NCBI GenBank assembly: GCA_964343605.1
Contig: CAYFKJ010000001.1
Location: 434,001-498,000 of the forward strand
Length of the DNA stretch: 64,000 bases
Source: CAYFKJ01 sp964343605
GTDB lineage: Bacteria > Pseudomonadota > Alphaproteobacteria > UBA2966
Direction: 5' to 3'
Below are positions 8,748 through 16,900 of this stretch, piece by piece. The stretch's first letter is position 1. Each line of letters opens with the position of its first letter. Below the pieces are notes generated by a model. It ran no database searches. It worked only from the letters and a program-made list of their open reading frames with translations, and was not told where the DNA came from. A program made the translations under genes and the position numbers.

Positions 8748-9788
8748 GTGGATGACGAATGTTCAGCACCGGAGAAGCCAACCCATGGAGAATGCCCCTT
8801 GCACGTTTTCGTAACAGGCGGTGCCGGCTATATCGGCAGTCATGTATTGTTGCATTTGCAGGAAGCCGGTTACAAGGCGACGACCTTCGACAATCTCGCC
8901 ACCGGGCGGCGAAGTGCGGTGGCATACGGAGAATTCGTGGAGGGCGATATCGTGGATTATCGTGCGCTCGCCTCCGCCATCGAGGAAAGCCGACCAGACG
9001 CAATTGTCCATCTTGCCGCATTGTCTAATCTTCGAGAATCAGTAGAACAGCCGATAAAATATCACCACAACAACACGGTCGGGACGCTTAATGTTCTGGA
9101 GGCCTCCCGGGAGGCCGGCATCAACAAAATTGTGTTCTCTTCCAGTGCCGCCGTTTACGGTTCGCCCGGCCCGACCGCATTGTCGGAGAACGCTCCCCTT
9201 GCCCCGATTAGTCCATACGGCACGTCCAAACTAATGGGCGAAACGTTCCTGAAAGAATATGCGGCTAGCTCGGAATGCAAGTACGTGGCGCTCAGGTATT
9301 TCAATGCGGCCGGAGCAGACATCAAGGGGAGGGCTGGCGAATCAACTGAAGATGCCTGGCATCTGATAAAGATTGCTTGCCAAGCGGCAACCGGCAAACG
9401 TGATGGCGTGGTCATATACGGAGAAGGGCACGAAACGCCAGACGGTACTTGTGTCCGCGACTATGTTCATGTGAGCGACATTGCCCGCGCCCATCTCGAT
9501 GCTTTGGAATATCTCAGCTCTCACGGACAATCGGAGGTGTTGAACATTGGATACGGCCGGGGGATTAGCGTGCGACAAGTTGTCGACACCGTAAAACGCA
9601 TCTCCGGGGTTGATTTCGCCGTCACTTCTGGACCGCCAAGGCCGGGCGACCCGCCGAGTCTGATGGCGAATTCCGATCGCGCCCGGAATGTCATCGATTG
9701 GCAACCCTTGCACGACGATCTGGATACGATAATTCAGTCGGCGCTGTCCTGGGAAAGAGAGTTGAAGAAGGCAACATCCCGTGCTTAA
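8748..9788 (+). CDS. galE: UDP-glucose 4-epimerase
   Basis: A 346-residue extended short-chain dehydrogenase that interconverts UDP-Glc and UDP-Gal (or the N-acetyl forms) using bound NAD. The NAD motif TGGAGYIGSH is at 23-32, the catalytic Ser in FSSSAAVYG near 132 and the Tyr157/Lys161 pair in SPYGTSKLMGE; VRDYVHVSDIA is the usual family element. The first ATG at 8748 leaves about 20 polar residues before the nucleotide-binding strand, more than usual. A TTG at 8796, preceded by GGAGA nine bases upstream, gives the normal short N-terminus and may be the real start. It precedes the phosphoramidate genes by 54 bases and probably supplies galactose-type sugar for the same polymer. Confidence 0.93.
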   Translation: MDDECSAPEKPTHGECPLHVFVTGGAGYIGSHVLLHLQEAGYKATTFDNLATGRRSAVAYGEFVEGDIVDYRALASAIEESRPDAIVHLAALSNLRESVEQPIKYHHNNTVGTLNVLEASREAGINKIVFSSSAAVYGSPGPTALSENAPLAPISPYGTSKLMGETFLKEYAASSECKYVALRYFNAAGADIKGRAGESTEDAWHLIKIACQAATGKRDGVVIYGEGHETPDGTCVRDYVHVSDIARAHLDALEYLSSHGQSEVLNIGYGRGISVRQVVDTVKRISGVDFAVTSGPPRPGDPPSLMANSDRARNVIDWQPLHDDLDTIIQSALSWERELKKATSRA

Positions 9789-9842
9789 TACCCTCGATCG
9801 GCGACCCGGCACCCCAAGGCATCCACTGGTATTTCCGTCCAT

Positions 9843-12239
9843 ATGACATCTCACGACCAACAGAAACGTCGGGGCTTCAGCTTCGGAACGAAGGCAGAAA
9901 CGTTAGAAAGAATCTCCCCTCTGCTTTCGCTCTGCCAGATACCCGACTTTACTTACTTCAGCGTCAAGGAGTGGCAATCGGAAGAAGAAAAAATTCTTTT
10001 CCGACTGGTAGCCGATTTTTCGGACAAACAGGTGATTGTCCGCTCCTCTGCCGAGGCGGAGGACAGCGGTGACAACGCCATGGCGGGACAATTTGTTTCG
10101 ATTCCCCGCGTTAACGCCGGGGATGCGGAAGAACTTCGTTCCGCAATCGATCAAGTCATTTCAAGTTATCGACGACACAACGGCCGGGCTGTATCGAACG
10201 ATCAAGTGATCGTTCAATACATGATCGACGACGTTTTGATGAGCGGTGTTTTGTTCACGCGCGATTTAAATACGGGAGCACCCTACTACGCCATAAACTA
10301 TGACGACGAGACCGGCCGGACCGACACCGTTACGTCGGGCGGCGAGTATTCCAATCGCACGCTTTATGTTCACAAGGGAGCCCGGGACGCCCTGCGTTCG
10401 GCGAGATTTCAGGCATTGATTTCCGCAGTCGCGGAAATCGAGACATTGATTGACGGTGAAGCGCTCGACATTGAATTTGCCGTCGACAGTCAGTTTTCGG
10501 TTCACTTGTTCCAAGTCCGCAGAGTCACCTCGCACGCGAACTGGAGCCCAGACGTAGTGGATAAGGTCGACGAAATGGCGTCGCACGTTCGAACCATGGT
10601 TCGCGAACGCATGGCTCCAAAGCCTGGGGTATTCGGTTCCCGGCCCGTGTTCGGTCAGATGCCGGACTGGAACCCGGCTGAGATAATAGGTCGTGCGCCA
10701 AGAGCTTTAGCTCTGTCGCTTTATCGGCATTTGATAACGGACAGGGTTTGGCGGGAAGCGCGCAAGGAAATGGGCTACCATGTACCTGAAGGAGAGGCCC
10801 TCCTCGTTTCTCTTGGTGGCCAGCCCTACGTTGATGCCCGGCTCAGTTTCCACTCGTTCCTGCCGAATTCATTACCCGACACGATTTGTCACAAACTTGT
10901 CGACGCCTGGCTCGAGCGCCTGGTAGCCCATCCCCAGCTTCACGACAAGGTCGAGTTCGATGTCGCCATGACCTCGTTCGCTTTCGATTTCGATATTCGC
11001 GCTGTACGCCAGGTTTCAGATGCGCTTAGTCGGACGGAACTGGCTGAATTCCGCGCTGCATCCAAGGATTTGACCTTTGCTCATGTTAAAGGTGACATAT
11101 CGCCGATTGACGGCGAGCTTGCCCGGATCGAACAATTAAAAGGGTTTCTCGACCGGACAATTTCAAAAGGAGATGAATCCAACCTTCCCGAGATTTTGGA
11201 CGAATGCATTGATTTGGGAACCCGTCCGTTTTCAAAACTCGCCCGACACGGATTTATCGCTCAATCCATCCTGCGGTCGCTGATCGCCACAGAGATCTTC
11301 ACCGATGATCAAGCGAACAGGTTGATGAGGTCAATCCGCACGGTTGCCAGCGAATTTGCCGACGACACACGGCGCGTCATCCAGGGTGACCTGAAACGTG
11401 AAGATTTCTTCCGGTCGTATGGTCACCTGCGCCCAGGCACCTACGACATTTTGTCCGCCCGCTACGATCAGCGACAAGACCTTCTCGGGGAAGAAGTGCC
11501 GTCGGCAAATGCCATGCAATGGGATGAATTTCACCCGGCGAGCAGCCAATTCGCATCGATTGAGAAATTGATGAAGACCGAAGGCTTGGATATGCCGCCC
11601 GAAGAACTGATCAACTACATCCGAGCGGCCACCACCGCCAGAGAGTACGCCAAGTTTGTTTTCACCCGTGGGCTGAGCGACTCTCTGGAGATAATCAGCC
11701 ATTGGGGCGACAGGATGGGTCTATCCCGGGATGATCTTTCGCATTTGGAGATCGACGTTGTCCTTGCCGAGATTGCTGCAGGTGAAGGGGGCGGCCGCCA
11801 GATCGACCTAAAATCGACCGCCGGTGCTGGACGGATTAATCACCAAACAACGCAAGCGCTTCGCCTACCGCAATTGCTGTTCGACGAAGAAGGTGTTCAC
11901 GTTATTCCCTTTCAACTTAGCGAACCCAATTTTGTCACCCATAAGGTTGCCAGGGGGCAGTGCGTCAAGTTGGGGCGGCATGACAGCGCTTCAGTATTGA
12001 CGGCGGGAGCCATTGTTTTGATCGAGAATGCCGATCCGGGTTTTGATTGGATATTCGCCCATCACATTGGTGGATTGGTGACGAAATTCGGTGGAACGAA
12101 CTCTCATATGGCTATTCGGTGTGCTGAATTCGGGATCCCCGCGGCCATCGGTTGCGGGGAACAGATATTCGAGCGCATCAGCACGGCGAACGCAGTGGAA
12201 ATCAATTGCGCTGAAGGCCATATTCGGCCCATCGATTAA
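9843..12239 (+). CDS. L-glutamine kinase, Cj1418-like (phosphoramidate pathway)
   Basis: A 798-residue protein built like PEP synthase: an N-terminal ATP-grasp part (RSSAEAEDSG at 67-76, DIEFAVD...LFQVRR near 205-222), a long central part, and a C-terminal phosphohistidine swivel domain with His755 in GGTNSHMAIRCAEFGIPAAIG. In C. jejuni, Cj1418 has this design and length and phosphorylates the amide nitrogen of L-glutamine using ATP, the first step of capsule phosphoramidate synthesis. The assignment rests on the three genes that follow, which match Cj1417, Cj1416 and Cj1415 in order. PEP synthase and rifampicin phosphotransferase share the architecture but would not explain those neighbours. 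The ATG at 9843 has only a weak ribosome site, so the exact start is uncertain. Confidence 0.82.
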   Translation: MTSHDQQKRRGFSFGTKAETLERISPLLSLCQIPDFTYFSVKEWQSEEEKILFRLVADFSDKQVIVRSSAEAEDSGDNAMAGQFVSIPRVNAGDAEELRSAIDQVISSYRRHNGRAVSNDQVIVQYMIDDVLMSGVLFTRDLNTGAPYYAINYDDETGRTDTVTSGGEYSNRTLYVHKGARDALRSARFQALISAVAEIETLIDGEALDIEFAVDSQFSVHLFQVRRVTSHANWSPDVVDKVDEMASHVRTMVRERMAPKPGVFGSRPVFGQMPDWNPAEIIGRAPRALALSLYRHLITDRVWREARKEMGYHVPEGEALLVSLGGQPYVDARLSFHSFLPNSLPDTICHKLVDAWLERLVAHPQLHDKVEFDVAMTSFAFDFDIRAVRQVSDALSRTELAEFRAASKDLTFAHVKGDISPIDGELARIEQLKGFLDRTISKGDESNLPEILDECIDLGTRPFSKLARHGFIAQSILRSLIATEIFTDDQANRLMRSIRTVASEFADDTRRVIQGDLKREDFFRSYGHLRPGTYDILSARYDQRQDLLGEEVPSANAMQWDEFHPASSQFASIEKLMKTEGLDMPPEELINYIRAATTAREYAKFVFTRGLSDSLEIISHWGDRMGLSRDDLSHLEIDVVLAEIAAGEGGGRQIDLKSTAGAGRINHQTTQALRLPQLLFDEEGVHVIPFQLSEPNFVTHKVARGQCVKLGRHDSASVLTAGAIVLIENADPGFDWIFAHHIGGLVTKFGGTNSHMAIRCAEFGIPAAIGCGEQIFERISTANAVEINCAEGHIRPID

Positions 12240-12253
12240 ATTTCAGACACGGC

Positions 12254-12928
12254 ATGATAAAAAAAATAGCCATAACTCAACGCGTTATCGAAAATCACTC
12301 CTACTCGGAACGGAGGGATGCGCTGGCCCACGATTGGGCTCATTGGTTGAACGGAGTCTTTCCGGATGCGGCGGCTTTGGCCGTCCCGAACCGTTCTGAC
12401 GCGCTGGACTCGTGGTTTGAGGCAGTAGAGCCGGATGCCGTCATTCTAACCGGCGGCAACGATTGGGGCGAAGCCCCCGAACGGGACAAATTGGAACGTC
12501 GCCTGGTTGCGCGGTCGCGGAATGCGGGCTTGCCCATCCTGGGTGTCTGTCGTGGATTGCAAGCTCTGAATATCATTCTGGGTGGCAGCGTCGTCACCGA
12601 CATGGCATCTGTTACCGAACAAGAGCACATCGGACAAGTCCATCCGGTGCAATTGAGCGGCACGTTTCCCTCTGCGTTCGACATCGCAGATCGAATGGAC
12701 GTGAACAGCTATCACGGCCAATGTGTCGTCGCTGCGGGGGTCGCACCAGGATTGACCGTATTTGCGAAAGCAGCCGATGGAATTGTGGAGGGGGTGTTTC
12801 ACGATTCCGAACCAATCGCGGCCTTCCAATGGCACCCCGAGCGTCAAAGCCCAAGCGCGAACTTCGATGAGGCTTTGGTGACGCAGTTGTTCGAGAATGG
12901 GGCATTTTGGACCAAGGCATCACGATGA
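12254..12928 (+). CDS. Class I glutamine amidotransferase-like hydrolase, Cj1417-like
   Basis: A 224-residue hydrolase of the class I glutamine amidotransferase / gamma-glutamyl hydrolase family. The nucleophile Cys99 lies in LGVCRGLQALN, and the His194/Glu196 pair in FQWHPERQSP completes the triad. The family's cleavage of gamma-glutamyl amides fits the known role of Cj1417, which hydrolyses gamma-glutamyl-CDP-amidate to release cytidine diphosphoramidate and glutamate. The start is 14 bases after the glutamine-kinase stop, and its own stop overlaps the next gene's ATG by four bases. A stand-alone gamma-glutamyl-GABA hydrolase is the alternative, but the context strongly favours the phosphoramidate role. 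Confidence 0.82.
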   Translation: MIKKIAITQRVIENHSYSERRDALAHDWAHWLNGVFPDAAALAVPNRSDALDSWFEAVEPDAVILTGGNDWGEAPERDKLERRLVARSRNAGLPILGVCRGLQALNIILGGSVVTDMASVTEQEHIGQVHPVQLSGTFPSAFDIADRMDVNSYHGQCVVAAGVAPGLTVFAKAADGIVEGVFHDSEPIAAFQWHPERQSPSANFDEALVTQLFENGAFWTKASR

Positions 12929-13689
12929 GGGCAATCATACTTGCTGCTGGGCGCGGCTCCAGACTGCACGAGATGACCGCGCACCGCCCGAAAGGTCTGG
13001 TGGAACTTGGTGGGCGCCCCCTGCTTGAATGGCAAGTGGCGGCATTAAAGGCTGCCGGCATCAGCGATATTACGGTCGTTACCGGATACCGCAGCGAAGA
13101 TATTGAAGCGCTGGGTTACGCGACACGTCACAATCCCGAATGGGCCGACACCAATATGGTCATGTCGCTTCTATGTGCTGCGGCACTGCTGGATCGCCCG
13201 ACTATCGTCAGCTATTCCGACATCGTATACGGACCGGATATTGTAACTGCATTGCTTGAAAAAAACGTGCCGCTTGGCGTCGCCTATGACAGCGAATGGC
13301 TGAAATTGTGGCAATCGCGGTTCGAGAATCCCCTTGACGACGCCGAGAGCTTTCGAATTGATGCCAATGATCGAATAACTGAAATTGGTCTAAAAGTTAG
13401 TGATCTGGCCGAAATCGAAGGCCAGTATCTTGGCCTCTTGCGATTTACGCCCGAATCGCTCGGCTGGGTCCGTGAAGTGACTGAAAATGATGAGGTCGAC
13501 GCAGCCCGCCTCGATGTAACTTCGCTCCTCAATCGTATGATCGCCAACGGACATGCAATATTTGGCGTCAAAACCGAAGGGAACTGGTGCGAAATCGATA
13601 CGCCCAGCGATTTGAAAGTTGCAGAGATTATGTTGGCGGAGGGCTCACTCAACGATCCCTTCGACACTCGGGATACGGTGAAACGATGA
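12925..13689 (+). CDS. Nucleotidyltransferase, CTP:phosphoglutamine cytidylyltransferase, Cj1416-like
   Basis: A 254-residue sugar-nucleotidyltransferase-fold enzyme. The signature LAAGRGSRL is at 6-14 with Lys23 in HRPKGLVEL; SYSDIVY at 96-102 holds the metal-binding Asp99, and GNWCEIDTPSDL lies near the C-terminus. This pattern is that of phosphocholine cytidylyltransferases such as LicC, and of Cj1416, which joins CMP from CTP to N-phosphoglutamine. With its neighbours the second role is much more likely; no choline kinase is in the window. The ATG at 12925 overlaps the previous stop (ATGA), and its own stop overlaps the next start in the same way. A slightly longer frame from 12907 is rejected because it would break this spacing. 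Confidence 0.83.
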   Translation: MRAIILAAGRGSRLHEMTAHRPKGLVELGGRPLLEWQVAALKAAGISDITVVTGYRSEDIEALGYATRHNPEWADTNMVMSLLCAAALLDRPTIVSYSDIVYGPDIVTALLEKNVPLGVAYDSEWLKLWQSRFENPLDDAESFRIDANDRITEIGLKVSDLAEIEGQYLGLLRFTPESLGWVREVTENDEVDAARLDVTSLLNRMIANGHAIFGVKTEGNWCEIDTPSDLKVAEIMLAEGSLNDPFDTRDTVKR

Positions 13690-14207
13690 TTGTCTGGTTG
13701 GTCGGCCTTTCTGGCGCGGGGAAGACAACCATCGGCCGTGCTCTGGTCGGCAGGTGGAAGCTTGTTGATAGGGCGACTGTTTTAGTGGACGGAGATGAAA
13801 TGCGGGATATTTTCCGCAACAATGATCTGCAGTCCGACTACAGCGTGGAAAGCAGGCGCGCAAACGCTGAGCGCATGGTCGAGATTTGCATTTGGCTCGA
13901 CAAGCAAGGCATCAATGCAGTTTGCTCCATGCTTTGTATTTTCCCTGAGATCCTGGCTGAAAACCGCACGCGGTTTTCGAATTATTTCGAGATATTTGTC
14001 GACGCCCCCTTGGCCGAACTGGAAAAACGCGATGACAAGGGTTTGTATGCAGCGGCGAGGTCGGGTCGGATGAACAATGTCGTTGGGATCGACATCGAAT
14101 TTCCCGTGCCGGCGTCGCCCCATATGATTATTCACAACGCCGATTTAACATTGGACCCGGATACAGCAGCCGACAACATACTTCAACTAGCAGGCGTCGC
14201 TTCGTGA
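13686..14207 (+). CDS. APS-kinase-like P-loop kinase, Cj1415-like cytidine diphosphoramidate kinase
   Basis: A 173-residue P-loop kinase closely patterned on adenylyl-sulfate kinase: Walker A GLSGAGKTT at 7-15, DGDEMRDIF at 35-43, and the mobile-lid region DAPLAELEKRDDKGLYAAAR followed by VVGIDIEFPVP. APS kinase itself is possible, but there is no ATP sulfurylase or other sulfate-assimilation gene near. In C. jejuni, Cj1415 has this fold and phosphorylates cytidine diphosphoramidate at the 3' position of its ribose, making a PAPS-like donor. It overlaps its upstream and downstream neighbours by four bases each. The start is the ATG at 13686; residues readable further upstream belong to the shadow of the previous gene. 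Confidence 0.82.
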   Translation: MIVWLVGLSGAGKTTIGRALVGRWKLVDRATVLVDGDEMRDIFRNNDLQSDYSVESRRANAERMVEICIWLDKQGINAVCSMLCIFPEILAENRTRFSNYFEIFVDAPLAELEKRDDKGLYAAARSGRMNNVVGIDIEFPVPASPHMIIHNADLTLDPDTAADNILQLAGVAS

Positions 14208-14746
14208 GCAAACTATATCCTTACGCCACAGGAAATTTGATCGAGCATCCAAACGACTATTTTTATTCGCCATATCAGGGTTCCGATTTTTTCGTCTCCT
14301 GGCGAGCCAGCCGCGATTCCGTCCGGCAAAAACTGTCCGCAGCTTGTCCGCCCCCGAAGGCCGAGGTAGCCCCGGCATCTTCGGACAAGAGCGTAGATCT
14401 GTTGGAACGTGCTCTTGCGGGCGACAACCTCCTCTGCGAGGCTTTCGTGAAGAAATTTGAAGTTACGAAACGCGTTCATGAACGTTATGACGCCGATTTC
14501 CGGGCGATAGACAAGAAAAGGCGCAACGACCTTAGTCTTTATGTTCGGGCTGCGGATCTGTTCGAAGCGGCTTACGATGCGACCGGTTCATCGCGTCATC
14601 TCAATGTATACCTCAAATGCCTCGACACCCTGTGCGCCCACGCTGCGGATATGCCCGCGCCTCTGTCAGCACGCCTAGCGTGGCATATTGATCGGGAAAG
14701 GACCCACGTCGAGAGGTTCGCTGCGGCAGTAGGAGCGCCCCTGTGA
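14204..14746 (+). CDS. Unknown protein coupled to the phosphoramidate genes
   Basis: A 180-residue protein with a GTG start at 14204 overlapping the preceding stop (GTGA). I recognise no family. Residues 1-60 are aromatic-rich (many Tyr/Phe), and about 65-175 look largely alpha-helical with conserved-looking charged stretches such as KKFEVTKRVHERYD. There is no signal peptide or membrane segment. Because it is translationally coupled on both sides, between the Cj1415-like kinase and a formyltransferase-fold protein, it most likely acts on or near the activated phosphoramidate or its acceptor sugar. Whether it is an enzyme or a binding partner cannot be told. Confidence 0.75.
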   Translation: MSKLYPYATGNLIEHPNDYFYSPYQGSDFFVSWRASRDSVRQKLSAACPPPKAEVAPASSDKSVDLLERALAGDNLLCEAFVKKFEVTKRVHERYDADFRAIDKKRRNDLSLYVRAADLFEAAYDATGSSRHLNVYLKCLDTLCAHAADMPAPLSARLAWHIDRERTHVERFAAAVGAPL

Positions 14747-15513
14747 ATTTTGAAAACACGTTGTTTCTGGCAGCGAATTCAACGCGCTCCAAAGCTTACG
14801 CCCAGGCTATTCACTCGAATGGCCTACGCGTTCGGCAGTCCGTCATCTTCGATTTGCCCGACAGATTGAATCAAAACACCGGCAACGCCTCCAGCCAGCC
14901 CGATGTTACGTGTTCAGTCGATTTACCTGATTTAAGCACCCCCTTACTCGATACATGCAAATTAATAAGCGACGACACGGAGGTGGTGAGCACCGGGTCA
15001 GTCAATGATGAGGTTATGCTTGCCAGAATCCGCCAGGCGGCTAACGATGGGATGGATTTAGTCGTTTATTCTGGTTACGGAGGAGAACTGGTAAGCCGGG
15101 ACATATTGGATTGCGGCATTCCCTTTTTGCATGCGCATTCCGGATGGCTGCCTGACTATCCTGGGAGTACGACGATATATTACAGCCTCCTGAACGGTGA
15201 CGGTTGCGGTGTTTCGGCGCTGTTGCTGACACCGACCATTGACGACGGACCAATTGTTACTAGGCGGCAATATCCGCCGCCTCCGGCCGGACTGGACATT
15301 GACCACTTTTACGATCCTGCAATCAGGGCTGACCTGATGGTCAGAGCGCTGTCACTGATGCAACAGCGCGCGGCCACAAGTTACGATGTCAGTGAGGAAG
15401 ACAAGCCGCATCACCTATACTGCGTCATCCATCCCATCTTGAAGCATATCGCGAGACGAAAAATTGACTCTCAAGTGGGGCACGCGGCCACTGGGAACGA
15501 CGGACATATTTGA
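14743..15513 (+). CDS. Formyltransferase-fold protein 1
   Basis: A 256-residue protein whose residues about 90-195 match the formyltransferase core used by methionyl-tRNA and sugar N-formyltransferases: a FLHAHSGWLPDYPG loop, then a helix and strand (YYSLLNGDGCGVSALLL) and the TIDDGPIV segment carrying the catalytic Asp. The first position of the usual Asn-x-His motif is His here. The N-terminal part is divergent. It starts with GTG at 14743, overlapping the previous stop by four bases. A dTDP/UDP-amino-sugar formyltransferase is the simplest reading, but no amino-sugar substrate is evident beside it, and the altered motif may mean another acyl or one-carbon chemistry. Confidence 0.7.
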   Translation: MNFENTLFLAANSTRSKAYAQAIHSNGLRVRQSVIFDLPDRLNQNTGNASSQPDVTCSVDLPDLSTPLLDTCKLISDDTEVVSTGSVNDEVMLARIRQAANDGMDLVVYSGYGGELVSRDILDCGIPFLHAHSGWLPDYPGSTTIYYSLLNGDGCGVSALLLTPTIDDGPIVTRRQYPPPPAGLDIDHFYDPAIRADLMVRALSLMQQRAATSYDVSEEDKPHHLYCVIHPILKHIARRKIDSQVGHAATGNDGHI

Positions 15514-15514
15514 A

Positions 15515-15973
15515 ATGAATGGTATCGATTCCGCCGCGAACACAGCTGCCGCTAACGCAATCGCGGATGTTTTCAAAATGGAATTGGATGTCGCCGGCCC
15601 AGTCATGGAAAAACTGATGGCCCGGTTGGAGCAGCCCGCGAACCCACTGCAGTCCAACGAGATATCGTTTTTCGATCATCTGGCGAGCAAAGCTTCTACG
15701 TCGCGTAACCTGTATTCGGATTACGGTTCGGATTGGACGCGAACCGCCGAAGCGGAACCGCTTAGCGAACGAGAGTTGTGCGCCATAACGGTATTTTTTC
15801 TCGTCTTCGCCGACACCGAAATGATTCCCGAGGGGGAACTTGCAATTGATCGTTCGTTGAAGTTCTTGAATGCCGGGCTCCGCACGGCGGAACGATGCAA
15901 GATGGAATCCGTTGACGCACTTGCAGACACAAGAATTTCGCAGATCGCCGAACAATGCCGGAATATCCGCTAA
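15515..15973 (+). CDS. Unknown helical protein between two formyltransferase-fold genes
   Basis: A 152-residue, mainly helical acidic protein of no family I recognise. It begins with ATG at 15515, one base after the upstream stop, and its last 19 bases overlap the start of the next gene, so it is part of the same transcription unit. There are no membrane segments, no signal peptide and no obvious catalytic motif; the middle part (residues about 75-125) has a hydrophobic helix, ELCAITVFFLVFADTEM, that may be buried or form a dimer. A longer frame from 15464 would run inside the previous gene and is less likely. A role as partner of one of the flanking enzymes is only an inference. Confidence 0.65.
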   Translation: MNGIDSAANTAAANAIADVFKMELDVAGPVMEKLMARLEQPANPLQSNEISFFDHLASKASTSRNLYSDYGSDWTRTAEAEPLSERELCAITVFFLVFADTEMIPEGELAIDRSLKFLNAGLRTAERCKMESVDALADTRISQIAEQCRNIR

Positions 15974-16842
15974 CGGTTTTGGTTCATGACGGACCCGTTG
16001 CCAGGGCCTACCTGGGCGTCCTGTCCGCCCATGGTATAATTCCCGACCGAATCATCTATCTCGCCTACAAAACACATCAGGCATCCGGCAAAAAATTGCT
16101 TCCGTGGTTGCCGCAGCCGTTCCTTCGTGGCGCACTCCTGGCGATTCACGCGGGATCCTTGAATCACTGGCCGCGCGTCCTCCTTCTGCACCACCCGGAT
16201 ATCGTAAAGAAGATTCAGGCATCCGTGGCCTCATCCTTGGGTTTGCCGCTCGACCTCGTCGAGGGCGCTTACGGCAAACTGAATTTCAAACGACTGGGCA
16301 AGCAGTTTGAAATTCTTGTCGTGAACGATTTGGCCGATCCGAAACTAACCGCCACCCTTGCCGATCACGGGAACGGATTGGTTCTGTTCACCGGCGGGGG
16401 CATCGTGCCGAAAAATCTTTTGTCCGAAAGCGGCAATCGATTTCTTCACATACACCCTGGATTTCTACCAAGGCTCAGAGGCGCTGATTGCCTGCTTTGG
16501 TCGATCCTAATCAAAGGGAATCCTGCGGCAACCGCTTTTCATATGGTGCCGAATTTGGATGAGGGCGACATCGTCCTGCCCGTTGAATTGGAGAAAATTT
16601 CAGTTCCGCTGGCTTCCACCGATCGCCCAGACGATCAAACACTTTACAGATTGGCTTATTCGTTCATTGATCCCTGGATTCGAGCCGCGGTGCTGGATGG
16701 TCTTATCAAGAAAGGGTTGTTGAAATCTTCGGCGCTCGGTACCCCACAAGATACCTCCAAGGGGATCACCCATCACTTCATGCACGAAAAAATCCGTGCC
16801 CTTGCCCTTTCCGCTTTGTTCCCCGAGGTTGAAGAGCCCTAA
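15955..16842 (+). CDS. Formyltransferase-fold protein 2
   Basis: A 295-residue protein with a formyltransferase-like core at about 140-220: a conserved Gly-rich loop (VLFTGGGIVPKNLL), then FLHIHPGFLPRLRG, a helix (LLWSILIKGNPAATAF) and NLDEGDIVLPVE with the catalytic-type Asp. As in the protein at 14743, the Asn of the Asn-x-His motif is His. The N-terminal 130 residues look like a divergent Rossmann part that may bind the substrate rather than folate. It ends the plus-strand run; the next gene is convergent. The two formyltransferase-like proteins are only distantly alike, so this is unlikely to be a recent duplication. Confidence 0.7.
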   Translation: MPEYPLTVLVHDGPVARAYLGVLSAHGIIPDRIIYLAYKTHQASGKKLLPWLPQPFLRGALLAIHAGSLNHWPRVLLLHHPDIVKKIQASVASSLGLPLDLVEGAYGKLNFKRLGKQFEILVVNDLADPKLTATLADHGNGLVLFTGGGIVPKNLLSESGNRFLHIHPGFLPRLRGADCLLWSILIKGNPAATAFHMVPNLDEGDIVLPVELEKISVPLASTDRPDDQTLYRLAYSFIDPWIRAAVLDGLIKKGLLKSSALGTPQDTSKGITHHFMHEKIRALALSALFPEVEEP

Positions 16843-16900
16843 TCTTCCGATCGCCAATACCGCAACGGATCGGTACTAGGTGGCCGTCAAACGCGCGGAA

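Noticed and set aside
13686..14207. APS kinase (sulfate activation)
   Set aside because: The fold fits, but no sulfurylase, PAPS reductase or sulfotransferase is nearby, whereas the three preceding genes match the phosphoramidate pathway in order.
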